Below the pieces are notes generated by a model, which was given only the letters and a program-made list of their open reading frames with translations, had not been told where the DNA came from and did not search any database. Below are positions 1-7,609 of a DNA stretch of 15,238 nt, piece after piece. The number at the start of each line of letters is the position of its first letter. Position 1 is the stretch's first letter. The stretch comes from Bacteroidales bacterium H3 (GTDB taxonomy: Bacteria; Bacteroidota; Bacteroidia; Bacteroidales; Muribaculaceae). Location: the NCBI GenBank assembly GCA_001701135.1, contig DAAN01000020.1, positions 1-15,238 on the forward strand, read 5' to 3'. Both the position numbers and the translations under genes were made by a program.

Positions 1-293
1 TTACCGCCAACGAAAAGATGGTTCACGACTACGTGGCCAAATGCTTCAAGGCCCGTTCAGAGAATCCCGCCCTGTGGCGCGGATCCGTAAGCCGCAAAAC
101 CGAAGGCAAGGCCGAGATCATCACGAAGACCGACTCGCAGACCGGCAACACAGTCGTTGTAATCTTCTCATCTGAAGACTACAACTACAATGTCGCAGGC
201 GCCGGTTACGACCTGATCAACGATTGCGAAGTTCGGGGTAACGTGGCTGTCAAGGCATGGGTTCCCGCCTTCATCCGCACCTCACCTCAATAA
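1..293 (+). CDS. Probable GH13 alpha-amylase, C-terminal fragment
   Basis: The reading frame is open from the left edge (first full codon at base 3) and stops with TAA at 291-293, so only about 97 C-terminal residues are visible. The stretch NEKMVHDYVAKCF followed by KARSENPALWRGS resembles the helix after the (beta/alpha)8 barrel of GH13 amylases, where 'LRKENPALxxG' is typical. The remainder, with alternating hydrophobic residues such as TVVVIFSS, fits the small all-beta domain C that closes these enzymes. No catalytic residue lies inside the window, so activity cannot be judged. A second, modular GH13 gene begins at 14192 on the same strand, so starch-active genes lie at both ends of the window. 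Family assignment rests on this short motif and could be wrong; another glycosidase with a similar C-terminal domain is the alternative. Confidence 0.55.
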   Translation, partial: TANEKMVHDYVAKCFKARSENPALWRGSVSRKTEGKAEIITKTDSQTGNTVVVIFSSEDYNYNVAGAGYDLINDCEVRGNVAVKAWVPAFIRTSPQ

Positions 294-313
294 TACCCAT
301 CATAGGTCATTTT

Positions 314-359
314 AAAAGTCATTCGATTGCGGCGATGCCGAGTTGAATGACTTTTTTTT
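314..359 (+). terminator. Rho-independent terminator after the amylase fragment
   Basis: AAAAGTCATTC (314-324) pairs perfectly with GAATGACTTTT (345-355). The interior holds a second small stem, CGGC/GCCG (330-340), and a run of eight T follows (352-359). It lies 20 bp after the stop codon and separates the amylase from the panC unit. Confidence 0.88.
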
Positions 360-458
360 GTTTTCGATGCCGTCAACCACAACAAATATTACAAAAAATA
401 ATATCAGCGAGACTTCAGAATATCTAGGGAAAATAGGCGGTATGTGAAGAAAATTTCG

Positions 459-466
459 TAAATTTG
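459..466 (+). promoter_or_regulatory. Candidate -7 element for panC
   Basis: TAAATTTG matches the Bacteroidetes -7 consensus TAnnTTTG and ends 33 bp before the panC ATG at 500. No good TTTG is visible 19-20 bp upstream, so the -33 half is weak. An in-frame start at 464 lies inside this box, which argues that translation begins at 500. Confidence 0.5.
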
Positions 467-499
467 CGCCCGAATATCCTAAAAGAACTATTCAGGGAA

Positions 500-1351
500 A
501 TGAAAATCATACGAAAGGTCGACGAGCTGAAAAATGCCGTCGCCAGCTTCAAGGCCGAGGGTCGCTCGGTGGGTCTGGTACCCACGATGGGCGCCCTGCA
601 TGCCGGCCACATCTCTCTGGTCGACCGCGCCCGCCGCGAGAACGACGCAGTTGTGGTGAGCGTGTTTGTCAACCCCACTCAGTTCAACAATGTCACCGAC
701 CTCCAGACCTACCCGCGCACCGAGGAGGCTGATTGCAGCAAGCTCGAAGCCGCAGGTGTTGATATAGCATTCATCCCCACCGTCGAGGAGATGTATCCGC
801 AACCCGACACCCGCCAGTTTGATCTCGGCGAAGTTGCCGCCGTGATGGAAGGCCCCATGCGTCCCGGCCATTTCAACGGTGTGGCACAGGTGGTGAGCAA
901 GCTCTTCAGCTTTGTAAACCCCGACCGTGCATATTTCGGCGAGAAGGATTTTCAGCAGATCGCCGTGATCCGCCGCATGGTGGAGATCGAGAAATTCTCC
1001 ATCGAGATTGTCGACTGCCCCATATGCCGCGAAGCCGACGGGCTGGCTCTGAGCAGCCGCAACGTGCGTCTTACTCCCGAAAACCGCGCACAGGCTCCCA
1101 TGATTCACAAAACGCTCCTCGAGAGCGTGGACTGGGCCGACACACTCCCGCTCGACGAGACCCGCCGCAAGGTTGTAGAACAGCTCAACGCCATCCCCTG
1201 CATGGAGGTGGAGTATTACGAAATTGTCGATCCGCTGACCATGCAGCCTCTTCAGAGCTGGGACACCCCCCACACCGGCAACGCCGTGGGATGCATCACC
1301 TGCTATTGCGGCGATGTGCGCCTGATCGACAATATCAAATACAGACGCTGA
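500..1351 (+). CDS. panC: Pantothenate synthetase (pantoate--beta-alanine ligase)
   Basis: PanC condenses pantoate with beta-alanine, using ATP through a pantoyl-adenylate, to give pantothenate for coenzyme A; it is cytoplasmic. The 283-residue product matches the usual family length. Visible motifs are [10 protein letters not shown] (28-37), which carries the HxGH nucleotidyl-transferase signature, FVNPTQF (56-62), RPGHFNGV (121-128), YFGEKD (145-150) and SSRN (185-188). I start it at ATG 500: the frame is open upstream to 464, but that start falls in the -7 promoter box, and [10 protein letters not shown] is a typical PanC N-terminus. panD follows after 30 bp, so substrate supply (beta-alanine) and the ligase are co-expressed. 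panB, which makes the pantoate precursor, is not in the window. Confidence 0.97.
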   Translation: MKIIRKVDELKNAVASFKAEGRSVGLVPTMGALHAGHISLVDRARRENDAVVVSVFVNPTQFNNVTDLQTYPRTEEADCSKLEAAGVDIAFIPTVEEMYPQPDTRQFDLGEVAAVMEGPMRPGHFNGVAQVVSKLFSFVNPDRAYFGEKDFQQIAVIRRMVEIEKFSIEIVDCPICREADGLALSSRNVRLTPENRAQAPMIHKTLLESVDWADTLPLDETRRKVVEQLNAIPCMEVEYYEIVDPLTMQPLQSWDTPHTGNAVGCITCYCGDVRLIDNIKYRR

Positions 1352-1381
1352 TCATATTTCTCTTAATACTGAAGAAGAAAG

Positions 1382-1729
1382 ATGAACGTTGAAATAATGA
1401 AATCCAAAATCCACCGCGTCACCGTCACTGAGGCTGACCTTAATTATATAGGCAGCATCACTATCGACGAGGACCTGATGGATGCCGCCGACATTCTGCC
1501 AAACGAGCATGTCTACATCGTGGACAACAACAACGGCGAGCGCTTCGAGACCTACGCCATTCCCGGCAAACGAGGTTCGGGCGTGATATGCCTCAACGGA
1601 GCCGCCGCCCGCAAAGTGCAGAAAGGCGACATAATTATCATAATGGCCTACGGCACCATGCCTTACGAGGAAGCACGCAATTTCACCCCGCGCGTGATCT
1701 TCCCCGACACGGCCACCAACCGACTCTAA
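1382..1729 (+). CDS. panD: Aspartate 1-decarboxylase, pyruvoyl-dependent
   Basis: PanD decarboxylates L-aspartate to beta-alanine, the second substrate of PanC. The enzyme is made as a proenzyme that cuts itself between Gly24 and Ser25 to create the pyruvoyl cofactor. Here YIGSITID places Gly24-Ser25 at exactly the Escherichia coli positions when translation starts at 1382, which supports this start. Other active-site residues also keep their E. coli numbers: Lys9, Arg54, Thr57 and Tyr58, plus the NGAAA loop (72-76). At 115 residues it is about ten shorter than the E. coli protein at the C-terminus. An A/G-rich stretch (GAAGAAGAAAG) precedes the ATG. It sits 30 bp after panC and 19 bp before ffh, so it is probably in one transcript with both. 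Confidence 0.97.
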   Translation: MNVEIMKSKIHRVTVTEADLNYIGSITIDEDLMDAADILPNEHVYIVDNNNGERFETYAIPGKRGSGVICLNGAAARKVQKGDIIIIMAYGTMPYEEARNFTPRVIFPDTATNRL

Positions 1730-1748
1730 CTCCCATACATCCCCGCAT

Positions 1749-3080
1749 ATGTTTGAGAATCTTAGTGAGAAACTCGAGAGAAGTTTCAAAGTACTGAAAG
1801 GTCAGGGCAAAATCACCGAAATCAACGTTGCCGAGACCATGAAGGAGGTGCGTCGCGCCCTCCTCGACGCCGACGTCAACTACAAGGTGGCGAAATCCTT
1901 CACCGACACCGTCAAGCAGAAAGCCCTCGGCCAGAATGTGATCAATGCCATCAAGCCTCAGGAACTGATGGTCAAGATCGTTCACGACGAGCTGGCCACG
2001 CTCATGGGTGGCGACACCGCTGCCGTGAATCTCTCGGGTAATCCCACGGTGATTCTCATGTCGGGTCTGCAGGGTTCCGGTAAAACCACTTTCTCGGGCA
2101 AGCTCGCACGCAAGCTGAAAAGCGAGAAGGGTCGCCGGCCTCTGCTGGTGGCTTGCGACGTATACCGTCCCGCCGCCATCGAGCAGCTGAAAGTGCTCGC
2201 TGAGCAGATCGACGTGCCGGTCTACACCGAGGAAGGGAGCAAAAACCCCGTTGAAATCGCCCGCCACGCCATCGACTATGCCAGGCAGAACCATCTCGAC
2301 CTGGTAATTGTCGACACCGCAGGCCGTCTGGCCGTCGACGAGCAGATGATGGATGAAATCGAAGCCATCAAAAATGCCATCAAACCACAGGAAACTCTCT
2401 TTGTGGTCGACGCCATGACAGGTCAGGATGCTGTAAACACCGCCCGCGAGTTTAACGAACGTCTCGACTTCGACGGCGTTGTGCTCACCAAGCTCGACGG
2501 CGACACCCGCGGCGGCGCGGCACTCTCGATCCGCACCGTGGTCACCAAGCCTATCAAATTCGTCGGCACGGGCGAGAAACTCGATGCCCTCGACCTCTTC
2601 CACCCCGCCCGTATGGCCGACCGAATCCTCGGCATGGGCGACATCGTTTCTCTCGTGGAAAAGGCTCAGCAGCAGTTCGACGAGAAGCAGGCACAGGAAC
2701 TTCAGCGCAAAATCCAGCGCAATCAGTTTAACTTCAACGACTTCCTGACCCAGATTCATCAGATAAAGAAGATGGGCAACCTTAAAGATCTCGCTTCAAT
2801 GATTCCGGGTCTGGGCAAAGCCATCAAGGATGTCGACATCGACGACAACGCATTCAAAGGCATTGAAGCCATAATCAGCTCCATGACTGCCGTAGAGCGC
2901 GAGAAGCCCGAAATCATCAACGCAAGCCGCCGCAAACGCATTGCCGCCGGCTCGGGAACCACCGTGCAGGAGGTCAACCGACTGCTCACCCAGTTTGAGC
3001 AGACCCGCAAGATGATGAAGGCCGCCACACAGATCAAGAACCCCATGAAGATGATGCGCGCCATGCGAGGCCGCCGATAA
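1749..3080 (+). CDS. ffh: Signal recognition particle GTPase Ffh (SRP54)
   Basis: Ffh binds 4.5S RNA and the signal sequences of nascent chains and, with the receptor FtsY, delivers ribosomes to the inner-membrane translocon. The 443-residue protein shows the full N-G-M layout: an N helical bundle (1-95), P-loop GLQGSGKTT (106-114), CDVYRPAAIEQL (136-147), DTAGR (189-193) and TKLDGDTRGG (247-256), then a C-terminal M domain (from about 320). The M domain carries INASRRKRIAAGSG, the RNA-binding helix region, and a Met-rich end (KMMKAATQIKNPMKMMRAM) typical of the signal-sequence groove. It starts 19 bp after panD and ends 60 bp before folD. Large antisense reading frames across it are GC-driven shadows. 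Confidence 0.98.
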   Translation: MFENLSEKLERSFKVLKGQGKITEINVAETMKEVRRALLDADVNYKVAKSFTDTVKQKALGQNVINAIKPQELMVKIVHDELATLMGGDTAAVNLSGNPTVILMSGLQGSGKTTFSGKLARKLKSEKGRRPLLVACDVYRPAAIEQLKVLAEQIDVPVYTEEGSKNPVEIARHAIDYARQNHLDLVIVDTAGRLAVDEQMMDEIEAIKNAIKPQETLFVVDAMTGQDAVNTAREFNERLDFDGVVLTKLDGDTRGGAALSIRTVVTKPIKFVGTGEKLDALDLFHPARMADRILGMGDIVSLVEKAQQQFDEKQAQELQRKIQRNQFNFNDFLTQIHQIKKMGNLKDLASMIPGLGKAIKDVDIDDNAFKGIEAIISSMTAVEREKPEIINASRRKRIAAGSGTTVQEVNRLLTQFEQTRKMMKAATQIKNPMKMMRAMRGRR

Positions 3081-3140
3081 ATCCCCCCGAATTCCCACCA
3101 CGGGCCGGGCTTCTCTCCGGCTCCCAAACAATAACCAGCA

Positions 3141-4022
3141 GTGACTAAGATTGACGGAAAACAGACGGCCGCCGACATCAAGGCCGAAATCGCCGCCGAA
3201 GTGGCTCAGATGATAGAGCGCGGCGAAAAGCGTCCCCACCTTGCAGCCATCCTCGTAGGGCACGACGGCGGCAGCGAAACCTACGTTGCCTCCAAAGTAA
3301 AAGCCTGCGAGGAATGCGGTTTCAAATCCACACTTATCCGTTTTGAGGATAACGTGGACGAGCAGACTCTCCTCGACGCCGTCGATGGTCTCAACAATGA
3401 TCCCGACGTTGACGGTTTCATTGTGCAGCTCCCCCTGCCCCGCCACATTTCGGAGCAGAAAGTTATCGAGGCAATCGACTACCGCAAGGATGTCGACGGG
3501 TTCCACCCCATCAATGTCGGCCGTCAGTCGATCGGACTGCCCTGCTTCCACAGCGCAACCCCCGCCGGCATACTCACTCTGCTCGAGCGTTACAACATCC
3601 CAACCAAGGGTGCCAACTGTGTGGTGCTCGGCCGCAGCAACATCGTGGGCAAACCTGTGGCCACCCTGCTGATGCAGAAAGGGTATCCCGGCGACGCCAC
3701 CGTCACCGTGTGCCACCGCGCCACCCGCAATCTCAAGGAGATATGCCGCGAAGCCGACATAATCATTGCCGCCATGGGCGTGCCCGGATTCGTTACCGCC
3801 GACATGGTGAAAGAGGGCGCCACCGTCATTGACGTCGGTACCACCCGCGTGCCCGACGCCACCCGCAAAAGCGGCTTCCGCCTGCGTGGCGACGTGGAGT
3901 TTGACGAAGTGGCACCCAAGTGCGCCTTTATCACCCCTGTGCCGGGCGGTGTCGGTCCCATGACCATTGTGTCGCTTATGCGCAACACACTTCTCGCCGG
4001 CAAAAAGGCCATCTACAAGTAA
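3141..4022 (+). CDS. folD: Bifunctional methylenetetrahydrofolate dehydrogenase/cyclohydrolase
   Basis: FolD interconverts 5,10-methylene-THF, 5,10-methenyl-THF and 10-formyl-THF with NADP(+), feeding purine synthesis and formyl-Met-tRNA. The start is GTG at 3141: the conserved N-terminal KIDGK comes directly after it and no ATG lies in frame before that motif. In the 293-residue product Tyr48 and Lys52 in YVASK are the expected catalytic pair. [10 protein letters not shown] (91-100), [12 protein letters not shown] (116-127), GRSNIVGKP (164-172, nucleotide-binding loop) and [11 protein letters not shown] (265-275) follow in family order. The usual PCTP substrate loop is replaced by a [10 protein letters not shown] version. 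It is 60 bp after ffh and 57 bp before the CapA-like gene, probably in the same transcript, although the gaps leave room for internal promoters. Confidence 0.97.
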   Translation: MTKIDGKQTAADIKAEIAAEVAQMIERGEKRPHLAAILVGHDGGSETYVASKVKACEECGFKSTLIRFEDNVDEQTLLDAVDGLNNDPDVDGFIVQLPLPRHISEQKVIEAIDYRKDVDGFHPINVGRQSIGLPCFHSATPAGILTLLERYNIPTKGANCVVLGRSNIVGKPVATLLMQKGYPGDATVTVCHRATRNLKEICREADIIIAAMGVPGFVTADMVKEGATVIDVGTTRVPDATRKSGFRLRGDVEFDEVAPKCAFITPVPGGVGPMTIVSLMRNTLLAGKKAIYK

Positions 4023-4079
4023 TTCCGCCGACGAATCCCAAAGGACTTTACGGCAACATACCGGTAACCTCAAAGGGTA

Positions 4080-5195
4080 ATGAACTGCATAGTCGCCTCA
4101 GCCGTAGCTTTCTGTCTGGCCGTCACCACGCCCGACGAGGCTTCGATTGTTTTCGCAGGCGATGCCATGATGCACACCGGCCAGCTCGAAGCCGCCCGCA
4201 GGGGCAACGGAGTGTATGATTATTCCTACTGCTTCTCTGACATAGCTCCCTACGTCAGCTCCGCCGACTATGCCGTGGTGAATCTGGAGACGCCCGTCAG
4301 CTATCCACCCTATTCGGGTTACCCCACGTTCAACGCCCCCGCATCTTATCCACAGGCACTCTCGGCCGCCGGCTTCGACCTCTTTCTCACAGCCAACAAC
4401 CACACCCTCGACCGCAGCGAAAAGGGGCTGAAACGCACCGTGGCTCTGCTCGACTCGCTCGGCTACGCTCACATCGGCACCTACACCAATCCATCGGAGC
4501 GCGCCGGGCGTATGCCTTTCGTCGCTAACATCAAGGGATTCAAAGTCGGTTTTCTTAACTACACCTATGGCACCAACGGCTTCTCGGTCAAAGGCGATGC
4601 CGTTGTCGACTATATCGACTCCACTCTGATCGCCGCCGACATAGCTGCCGCCCGACGCAAAGGCGCCGAGATTATAGTGGCCGCAATGCACTGGGGCGAG
4701 GAATACACCCTCACGCCGGTGGCATCAGAGAAAAAATGGGCACGCTTTCTCGAGAACAAGGGCGTGGACATAATCATGGGGGGCCACCCCCATGTGGTGC
4801 AGCCAATGGCATTCCGAAAGGGGGCCAAAACCGGCCGGCCAATGTTTCTGACATATTCCCACGGCAATTTCATCTCCAACATGATGACCGCCGACACGCG
4901 CGGAGGGGTGATGACCCGCGTCACACTCTCGCGCGACAGCCTCGGGCTGGCCTACATCAAAGAGGCTCGCTACAGACTCATATTCACCGAACCGCCCACC
5001 GACGGCACCTTCAAACCCGAACCGTCGCATTCCGATCTTCCGGCCTCCGCACTCTACCGGTTTTCCCGCGAAAACTATCGCGTGCTTCATGCCGACTCAG
5101 TCGGGGGCGCCTACCGCGACCGCGCCCGCAAATTCGCATCCACCGCCCGCGCTCTGTTCACCCGCCACAATGTTGGCGACATCCTTCCGGAATAA
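4080..5195 (+). CDS. CapA-family (poly-gamma-glutamate capsule type) metallophosphatase-like protein
   Basis: The 371-residue protein is a member of the CapA/PgsA family, which has a calcineurin-like phosphoesterase fold. In Bacillus, CapA takes part in polyglutamate capsule synthesis, but most members in other phyla have no known substrate. Metal-site motifs appear in order: FAGDAMMH (25-32), VVNLETP (66-72), TANNHTLDR (104-112), MHWGEEY (203-209) and GGHPHVVQP (234-242), followed by YSHGNFISNM where YSLGNFI is common. The N-terminus (IVASAVAFCLAV, 4-15) is hydrophobic but short, with no lysine or arginine before it, so it is a weak signal peptide; export is uncertain. No capB/capC genes lie nearby, so a polyglutamate capsule is not supported. 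A peptidoglycan- or cell-surface-related role is only a guess. Confidence 0.88.
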   Translation: MNCIVASAVAFCLAVTTPDEASIVFAGDAMMHTGQLEAARRGNGVYDYSYCFSDIAPYVSSADYAVVNLETPVSYPPYSGYPTFNAPASYPQALSAAGFDLFLTANNHTLDRSEKGLKRTVALLDSLGYAHIGTYTNPSERAGRMPFVANIKGFKVGFLNYTYGTNGFSVKGDAVVDYIDSTLIAADIAAARRKGAEIIVAAMHWGEEYTLTPVASEKKWARFLENKGVDIIMGGHPHVVQPMAFRKGAKTGRPMFLTYSHGNFISNMMTADTRGGVMTRVTLSRDSLGLAYIKEARYRLIFTEPPTDGTFKPEPSHSDLPASALYRFSRENYRVLHADSVGGAYRDRARKFASTARALFTRHNVGDILPE

Positions 5196-5273
5196 CACTT
5201 TGAATCCCGGCAGAAAATCTACGGCGGCCTTCCCCTGAGGAAGAGTGAGGAGAATGGCCGTTGCACTTCTGAT

Positions 5274-5310
5274 AGGAATCTTTGAGGAATCTTTGGCAGC
5301 CTTTGGCAGC
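5274..5310 (+). repeat. Two abutting short tandem duplications
   Basis: AGGAATCTTTG occurs twice in tandem (5274-5284, 5285-5295), and CTTTGGCAGC occurs twice in tandem (5291-5300, 5301-5310), overlapping at the junction. They lie in the spacer after the CapA-like gene, ahead of an A9 run and the tRNA-His promoter. The rest of 5196-5340 contains no gene that I can support. Confidence 0.8.
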
Positions 5311-5340
5311 AAAACACGCAAAAAAAAATACAGGAATTTG

Positions 5341-5371
5341 TTTGGTATTTCAAAAAATTGTCGTACCTTTG
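5341..5371 (+). promoter_or_regulatory. Promoter for tRNA-His
   Basis: TTTG (5341-5344) is followed after 19 bp by TACCTTTG (5364-5371), matching the Bacteroidetes TTTG-N19-TAnnTTTG arrangement. Transcription would start near 5378, about 55 bp before the mature tRNA. Confidence 0.8.
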
Positions 5372-5433
5372 CACCGTCTTTGAAAGGAACGCCGCAGGCA
5401 ACATGCCACGGCAAAGCATCAAAGCAGATAAAT

Positions 5434-5511
<78 letters not shown>

Positions 5512-5533
5512 AAGCTCCCAAGGCTAGAACATG

Positions 5534-5558
5534 GCTCCCCTCCGGGGAGCTTTTTTTT
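5534..5558 (+). terminator. Rho-independent terminator of tRNA-His
   Basis: GCTCCCC (5534-5540) pairs with GGGGAGC (5544-5550) across a TCC loop and is followed by eight T (5551-5558). Confidence 0.95.
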
Positions 5559-5625
5559 ACGCCAAAACCAAACTTTTGCGCGCTGCTGAGCGTATTATTA
5601 TAATCAACTTAATCTTACAACTAAA

Positions 5626-6084
5626 ATGAAACTTCTCTCAATTGCAGCATGTGCAGCCGCTATCGTGGCTCTTGCATCATGCGGATCTAAAAAAGAAACC
5701 ACACAGGACCAGCAGGCAGCAGCTGATAGCACAATCGTCAGCCTTAACGGCACCTACAACGTCTACACCATCAATATCAACGATTCTGTCTCCATCGAGC
5801 CGGCCCAGGCCACTCCCGGCGAACTCTCGTCGATGACATTCAGCGACGGCCATTACACTGTGCAGACCAACTGCAATACAATTCAGGGTGATTTCACCCA
5901 GAAAGGTGACTCAATCCACTTCTCCGACGGTCTGAAAACCATGATGGCATGCCCCAACACTGAGGCCGAAGATCTCATGGTGCAGGTACTGCCCCAGATC
6001 AACAAAGTGGTAGTGCTCAACGACACCGTGACACGTCTCGATTCCGACGGCCCCGCCTATATCGTCCTCACCCCCGCGAAGTAA
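5626..6084 (+). CDS. META-domain lipoprotein (HslJ-like)
   Basis: The 152-residue product starts with a lipoprotein signal: MKLLSIAA, then a hydrophobic core and the lipobox ALASC with Cys19 as the likely lipidation site. The next residues are GSKKE, without a strong surface-export acidic patch, so either membrane face is possible. From about residue 37 the chain matches a META domain (formerly DUF306), including TNCNTIQGDF (81-90) and LKTMMACPNTEAEDL (103-117), which correspond to the family's 'GCN..GxY' and 'T.MACP' signatures. In E. coli the related HslJ is linked to novobiocin resistance and heat shock; what META lipoproteins bind in Bacteroidetes is not established. It follows the tRNA terminator by 67 bp and must have its own promoter; TTTTG at 5573-5577 is a possible -33, but no good -7 box is seen. 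Confidence 0.9.
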   Translation: MKLLSIAACAAAIVALASCGSKKETTQDQQAAADSTIVSLNGTYNVYTININDSVSIEPAQATPGELSSMTFSDGHYTVQTNCNTIQGDFTQKGDSIHFSDGLKTMMACPNTEAEDLMVQVLPQINKVVVLNDTVTRLDSDGPAYIVLTPAK

Positions 6085-6099
6085 TTCGACCTTATTATG

Positions 6100-6142
6100 C
6101 CAATTAGACCAATTAGACCAATTAGACCAATTGGTCTAATTG
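6100..6142. repeat. 9-bp tandem repeat running into a perfect 24-bp palindrome
   Basis: CCAATTAGA is repeated three times (6100-6108, 6109-6117, 6118-6126) and begins a fourth copy (CCAATT, 6127-6132). The fourth copy turns into its reverse complement, giving a perfect palindrome from 6119 to 6142 centred between 6130 and 6131. It lies 15 bp after the META lipoprotein stop. No T run follows, so it is not a standard terminator. The repeated left arm lets the right arm pair with more than one upstream copy. Confidence 0.9.
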
Positions 6143-6184
6143 AGGCTTAAACGGTAATCTGTCCCCTTTATTTCCTGAAAAAAA

Positions 6185-6216
6185 TTTGCAGACGTGCAAC
6201 CTACAATGTAAATTTG
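6185..6216 (+). promoter_or_regulatory. Promoter for the TM2 protein
   Basis: TTTG (6185-6188), a 20-bp spacer and TAAATTTG (6209-6216) match the Bacteroidetes vegetative promoter. The predicted start of transcription is about 30 bp before the ATG at 6254. Confidence 0.75.
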
Positions 6217-6253
6217 TAGTCTAATCACAAACAACTATCTGCAATTGACTTCT

Positions 6254-6706
6254 ATGGAACAGCAAGATTACAATCAGAACTACAACCAGCAGGGATATAA
6301 CCAACAGGGTTACAGCCAGCAGCAAGGCTATCAACAGCAGGGTTATCAGCAGGCTTATAACCAGCAGTACAACCAGCAACAGGGCTATCAGCAGCAGGGC
6401 TATCAGCAGTCCTACACCCGTCCCTATGTTGAATCAACCATCAACAACGCATTTAACTGCGGTCCCGAAGGGAAGAGCCGTGGCATCTTCTGCCTTCTCG
6501 CCCTTGTTGCAGGCTCTATCGGCCTACACTATTTCTACATCAACAAGGTAACAGCCGCCATCCTCACCATCGTGCTCACGATTGTCACCTGCGGCTGCTG
6601 GGCCATTATCCCCATCCTCCAGGGCATCATCATCCTCTGGAACCACACCAACGAGGAATTCGACCGCAAATTTGTCGCCTCCAACTCCTCGTTCCCCCTC
6701 TTCTGA
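6254..6706 (+). CDS. TM2-domain membrane protein with Q/N/Y-rich prion-like N-terminus
   Basis: The 150-residue protein has two parts. Residues 1-56 are almost only Gln, Tyr, Asn and Gly in imperfect repeats of the type QQGYQQQGY and NQQYNQQ, with no positive charge and only Glu2 and Asp5 acidic. Residues 74-133 form a TM2-type domain: a basic entry (GKSRG), a first membrane segment (about 77-95) with GSIGLHYFYINK, and a second (about 101-130) ending in WAIIPILQGIIILW. The usual Asp late in TM2 domains is Gln here. Both ends are probably cytoplasmic if the positive-inside rule holds. The ATG at 6254 is chosen over an in-frame TTG at 6245. TM2 proteins have no settled function. The tail resembles yeast Sup35 repeats in composition; assembly or condensate formation is inference only. 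Confidence 0.85.
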   Translation: MEQQDYNQNYNQQGYNQQGYSQQQGYQQQGYQQAYNQQYNQQQGYQQQGYQQSYTRPYVESTINNAFNCGPEGKSRGIFCLLALVAGSIGLHYFYINKVTAAILTIVLTIVTCGCWAIIPILQGIIILWNHTNEEFDRKFVASNSSFPLF

Positions 6707-6742
6707 TTTCGCGGCCGACGGCCTTTACATCACAAAAAACAG

Positions 6743-6787
6743 AACGGAGATGTATCCACCTTCAACGGTAAGATACATCTCCGTTTT
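6743..6787. terminator. Terminator between convergent TM2 and fabG genes, possibly bidirectional
   Basis: AACGGAGATGTATC (6743-6756) pairs perfectly with GATACATCTCCGTT (6772-6785). On the + strand the stem ends in TTTT (6784-6787). On the - strand a run of six T (complement of 6734-6739) starts four bases beyond the stem, so the same hairpin may also stop transcripts from fabG. The rest of 6707-6849 holds only small imperfect repeats. Confidence 0.85.
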
Positions 6788-6849
6788 ATTGTGTCGACAT
6801 CACAATCCGGAGTGCCAGAGACATCGAAGTGTCAGAGACGAAAACCGGA

Positions 6850-7596
6850 TTACATGTTCATGCCGCCGTCAACCTGGATCACCTGACCGGTGACGTAGGA
6901 TGACATGTCGGATGCGAGGAAGGTAGCCACGTTGGCGATATCCTCTGTCTGGCCGGCGCGACGCAGGGGGATCTTGAGTTCCCATTCCTTGCGGATCTCT
7001 TCGGGAAGAGCGGCGGTCATTGCAGTTTCGATGAAACCGGGTGCGATGGCGTTGGCACGGATGCCGCGCGAACCCACCTCCTGGGCGATCGATTTGGCAA
7101 GAGCGATAAGGCCTGCCTTGGAAGCGGCGTAGTTGGACTGGCCGGCGTTGCCGTGCACACCTACCACCGATGCCATGTTGATGATTGATCCGTGGCGCTG
7201 ACGGAGCATGATGGGAAGCACGGCGTGGATGAAGTTGAACGCGCTCTTGAGGTTGACGTTGATAACGGCGTCCCACTGGGCTTCGGTCATACGCATCATC
7301 AGACCGTCCTTTGTGATGCCGGCGTTGTTGACCAGGATGTCGATGGAGCCGAAATCTTTGTGGATTTCCTTGACAACCTCTTCGGTCTGGGCGAAATCGG
7401 CGGCATTCGAGGCATAACCCTTGGCTTTTACGCCTAAGGCAACGAGTTCCTCCTCGGTTTTTTTGCCGTTCTCATCGATTACAAGGTCGGTGAAAGCTAT
7501 GTTGGCGCCTTCCTTGGCAAAACGGAGAGCGATTTCTTTGCCGATGCCACGGGCGGCGCCGGTGATAATCGCTGTTTTTCCTTCAAGTAATTTCAT
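6850..7596 (-). CDS. fabG: 3-oxoacyl-[acyl-carrier-protein] reductase
   Basis: FabG reduces beta-ketoacyl-ACP to (R)-beta-hydroxyacyl-ACP with NADPH in type II fatty-acid synthesis. The 248-residue product is a classical short-chain dehydrogenase: cofactor motif TGAARGIG (12-19), NNAG (90-93), Asn115 in NVNLK, catalytic Ser143 in NMASVVG, and Tyr156/Lys160 in NYAASK. Near the C-terminus are PGFIETAMTAALPEE, common in FabG, and the closing TGQVIQVDGGMNM. Assignment to FabG rather than another SDR rests on overall similarity; no acpP, fabD or fabF lies next to it. It begins 13 bp after the upstream tetR gene on the same strand, so the two are almost certainly co-transcribed, and the regulator may control this reductase. 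Confidence 0.93.
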   Translation of the reverse strand: MKLLEGKTAIITGAARGIGKEIALRFAKEGANIAFTDLVIDENGKKTEEELVALGVKAKGYASNAADFAQTEEVVKEIHKDFGSIDILVNNAGITKDGLMMRMTEAQWDAVINVNLKSAFNFIHAVLPIMLRQRHGSIINMASVVGVHGNAGQSNYAASKAGLIALAKSIAQEVGSRGIRANAIAPGFIETAMTAALPEEIRKEWELKIPLRRAGQTEDIANVATFLASDMSSYVTGQVIQVDGGMNM

Positions 7597-7609
7597 AATT
7601 CAGTGATAT

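Noticed and set aside
464..499. Upstream in-frame start for panC
   Set aside because: It falls inside the -7 promoter element TAAATTTG and adds residues not found in PanC proteins; ATG 500 fits the family N-terminus.
1683..4073. Very long - strand reading frames (358 and 425 codons) opposite ffh and folD
   Set aside because: They are antisense shadows of GC-rich genes with full family motifs on the + strand; the translations are His/Gly/Val-rich and show no recognisable domain.
6119..6142. The 24-bp palindrome as a Rho-independent terminator
   Set aside because: There is no T run after the stem, and it is AT-rich; it was kept as a repeat instead.
6270..6415. Repeats rich in CAGCAG/TATCAG as a possible CRISPR array or minisatellite
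   Set aside because: They are imperfect codon-phased units encoding the Q/N/Y tail, with no constant repeat-spacer structure.
6788..6806. Small hairpin ATTGTG/CACAAT as the fabG terminator
   Set aside because: On the - strand it is followed by AAAACGG rather than a T run; the larger hairpin at 6743-6785 is a better candidate.
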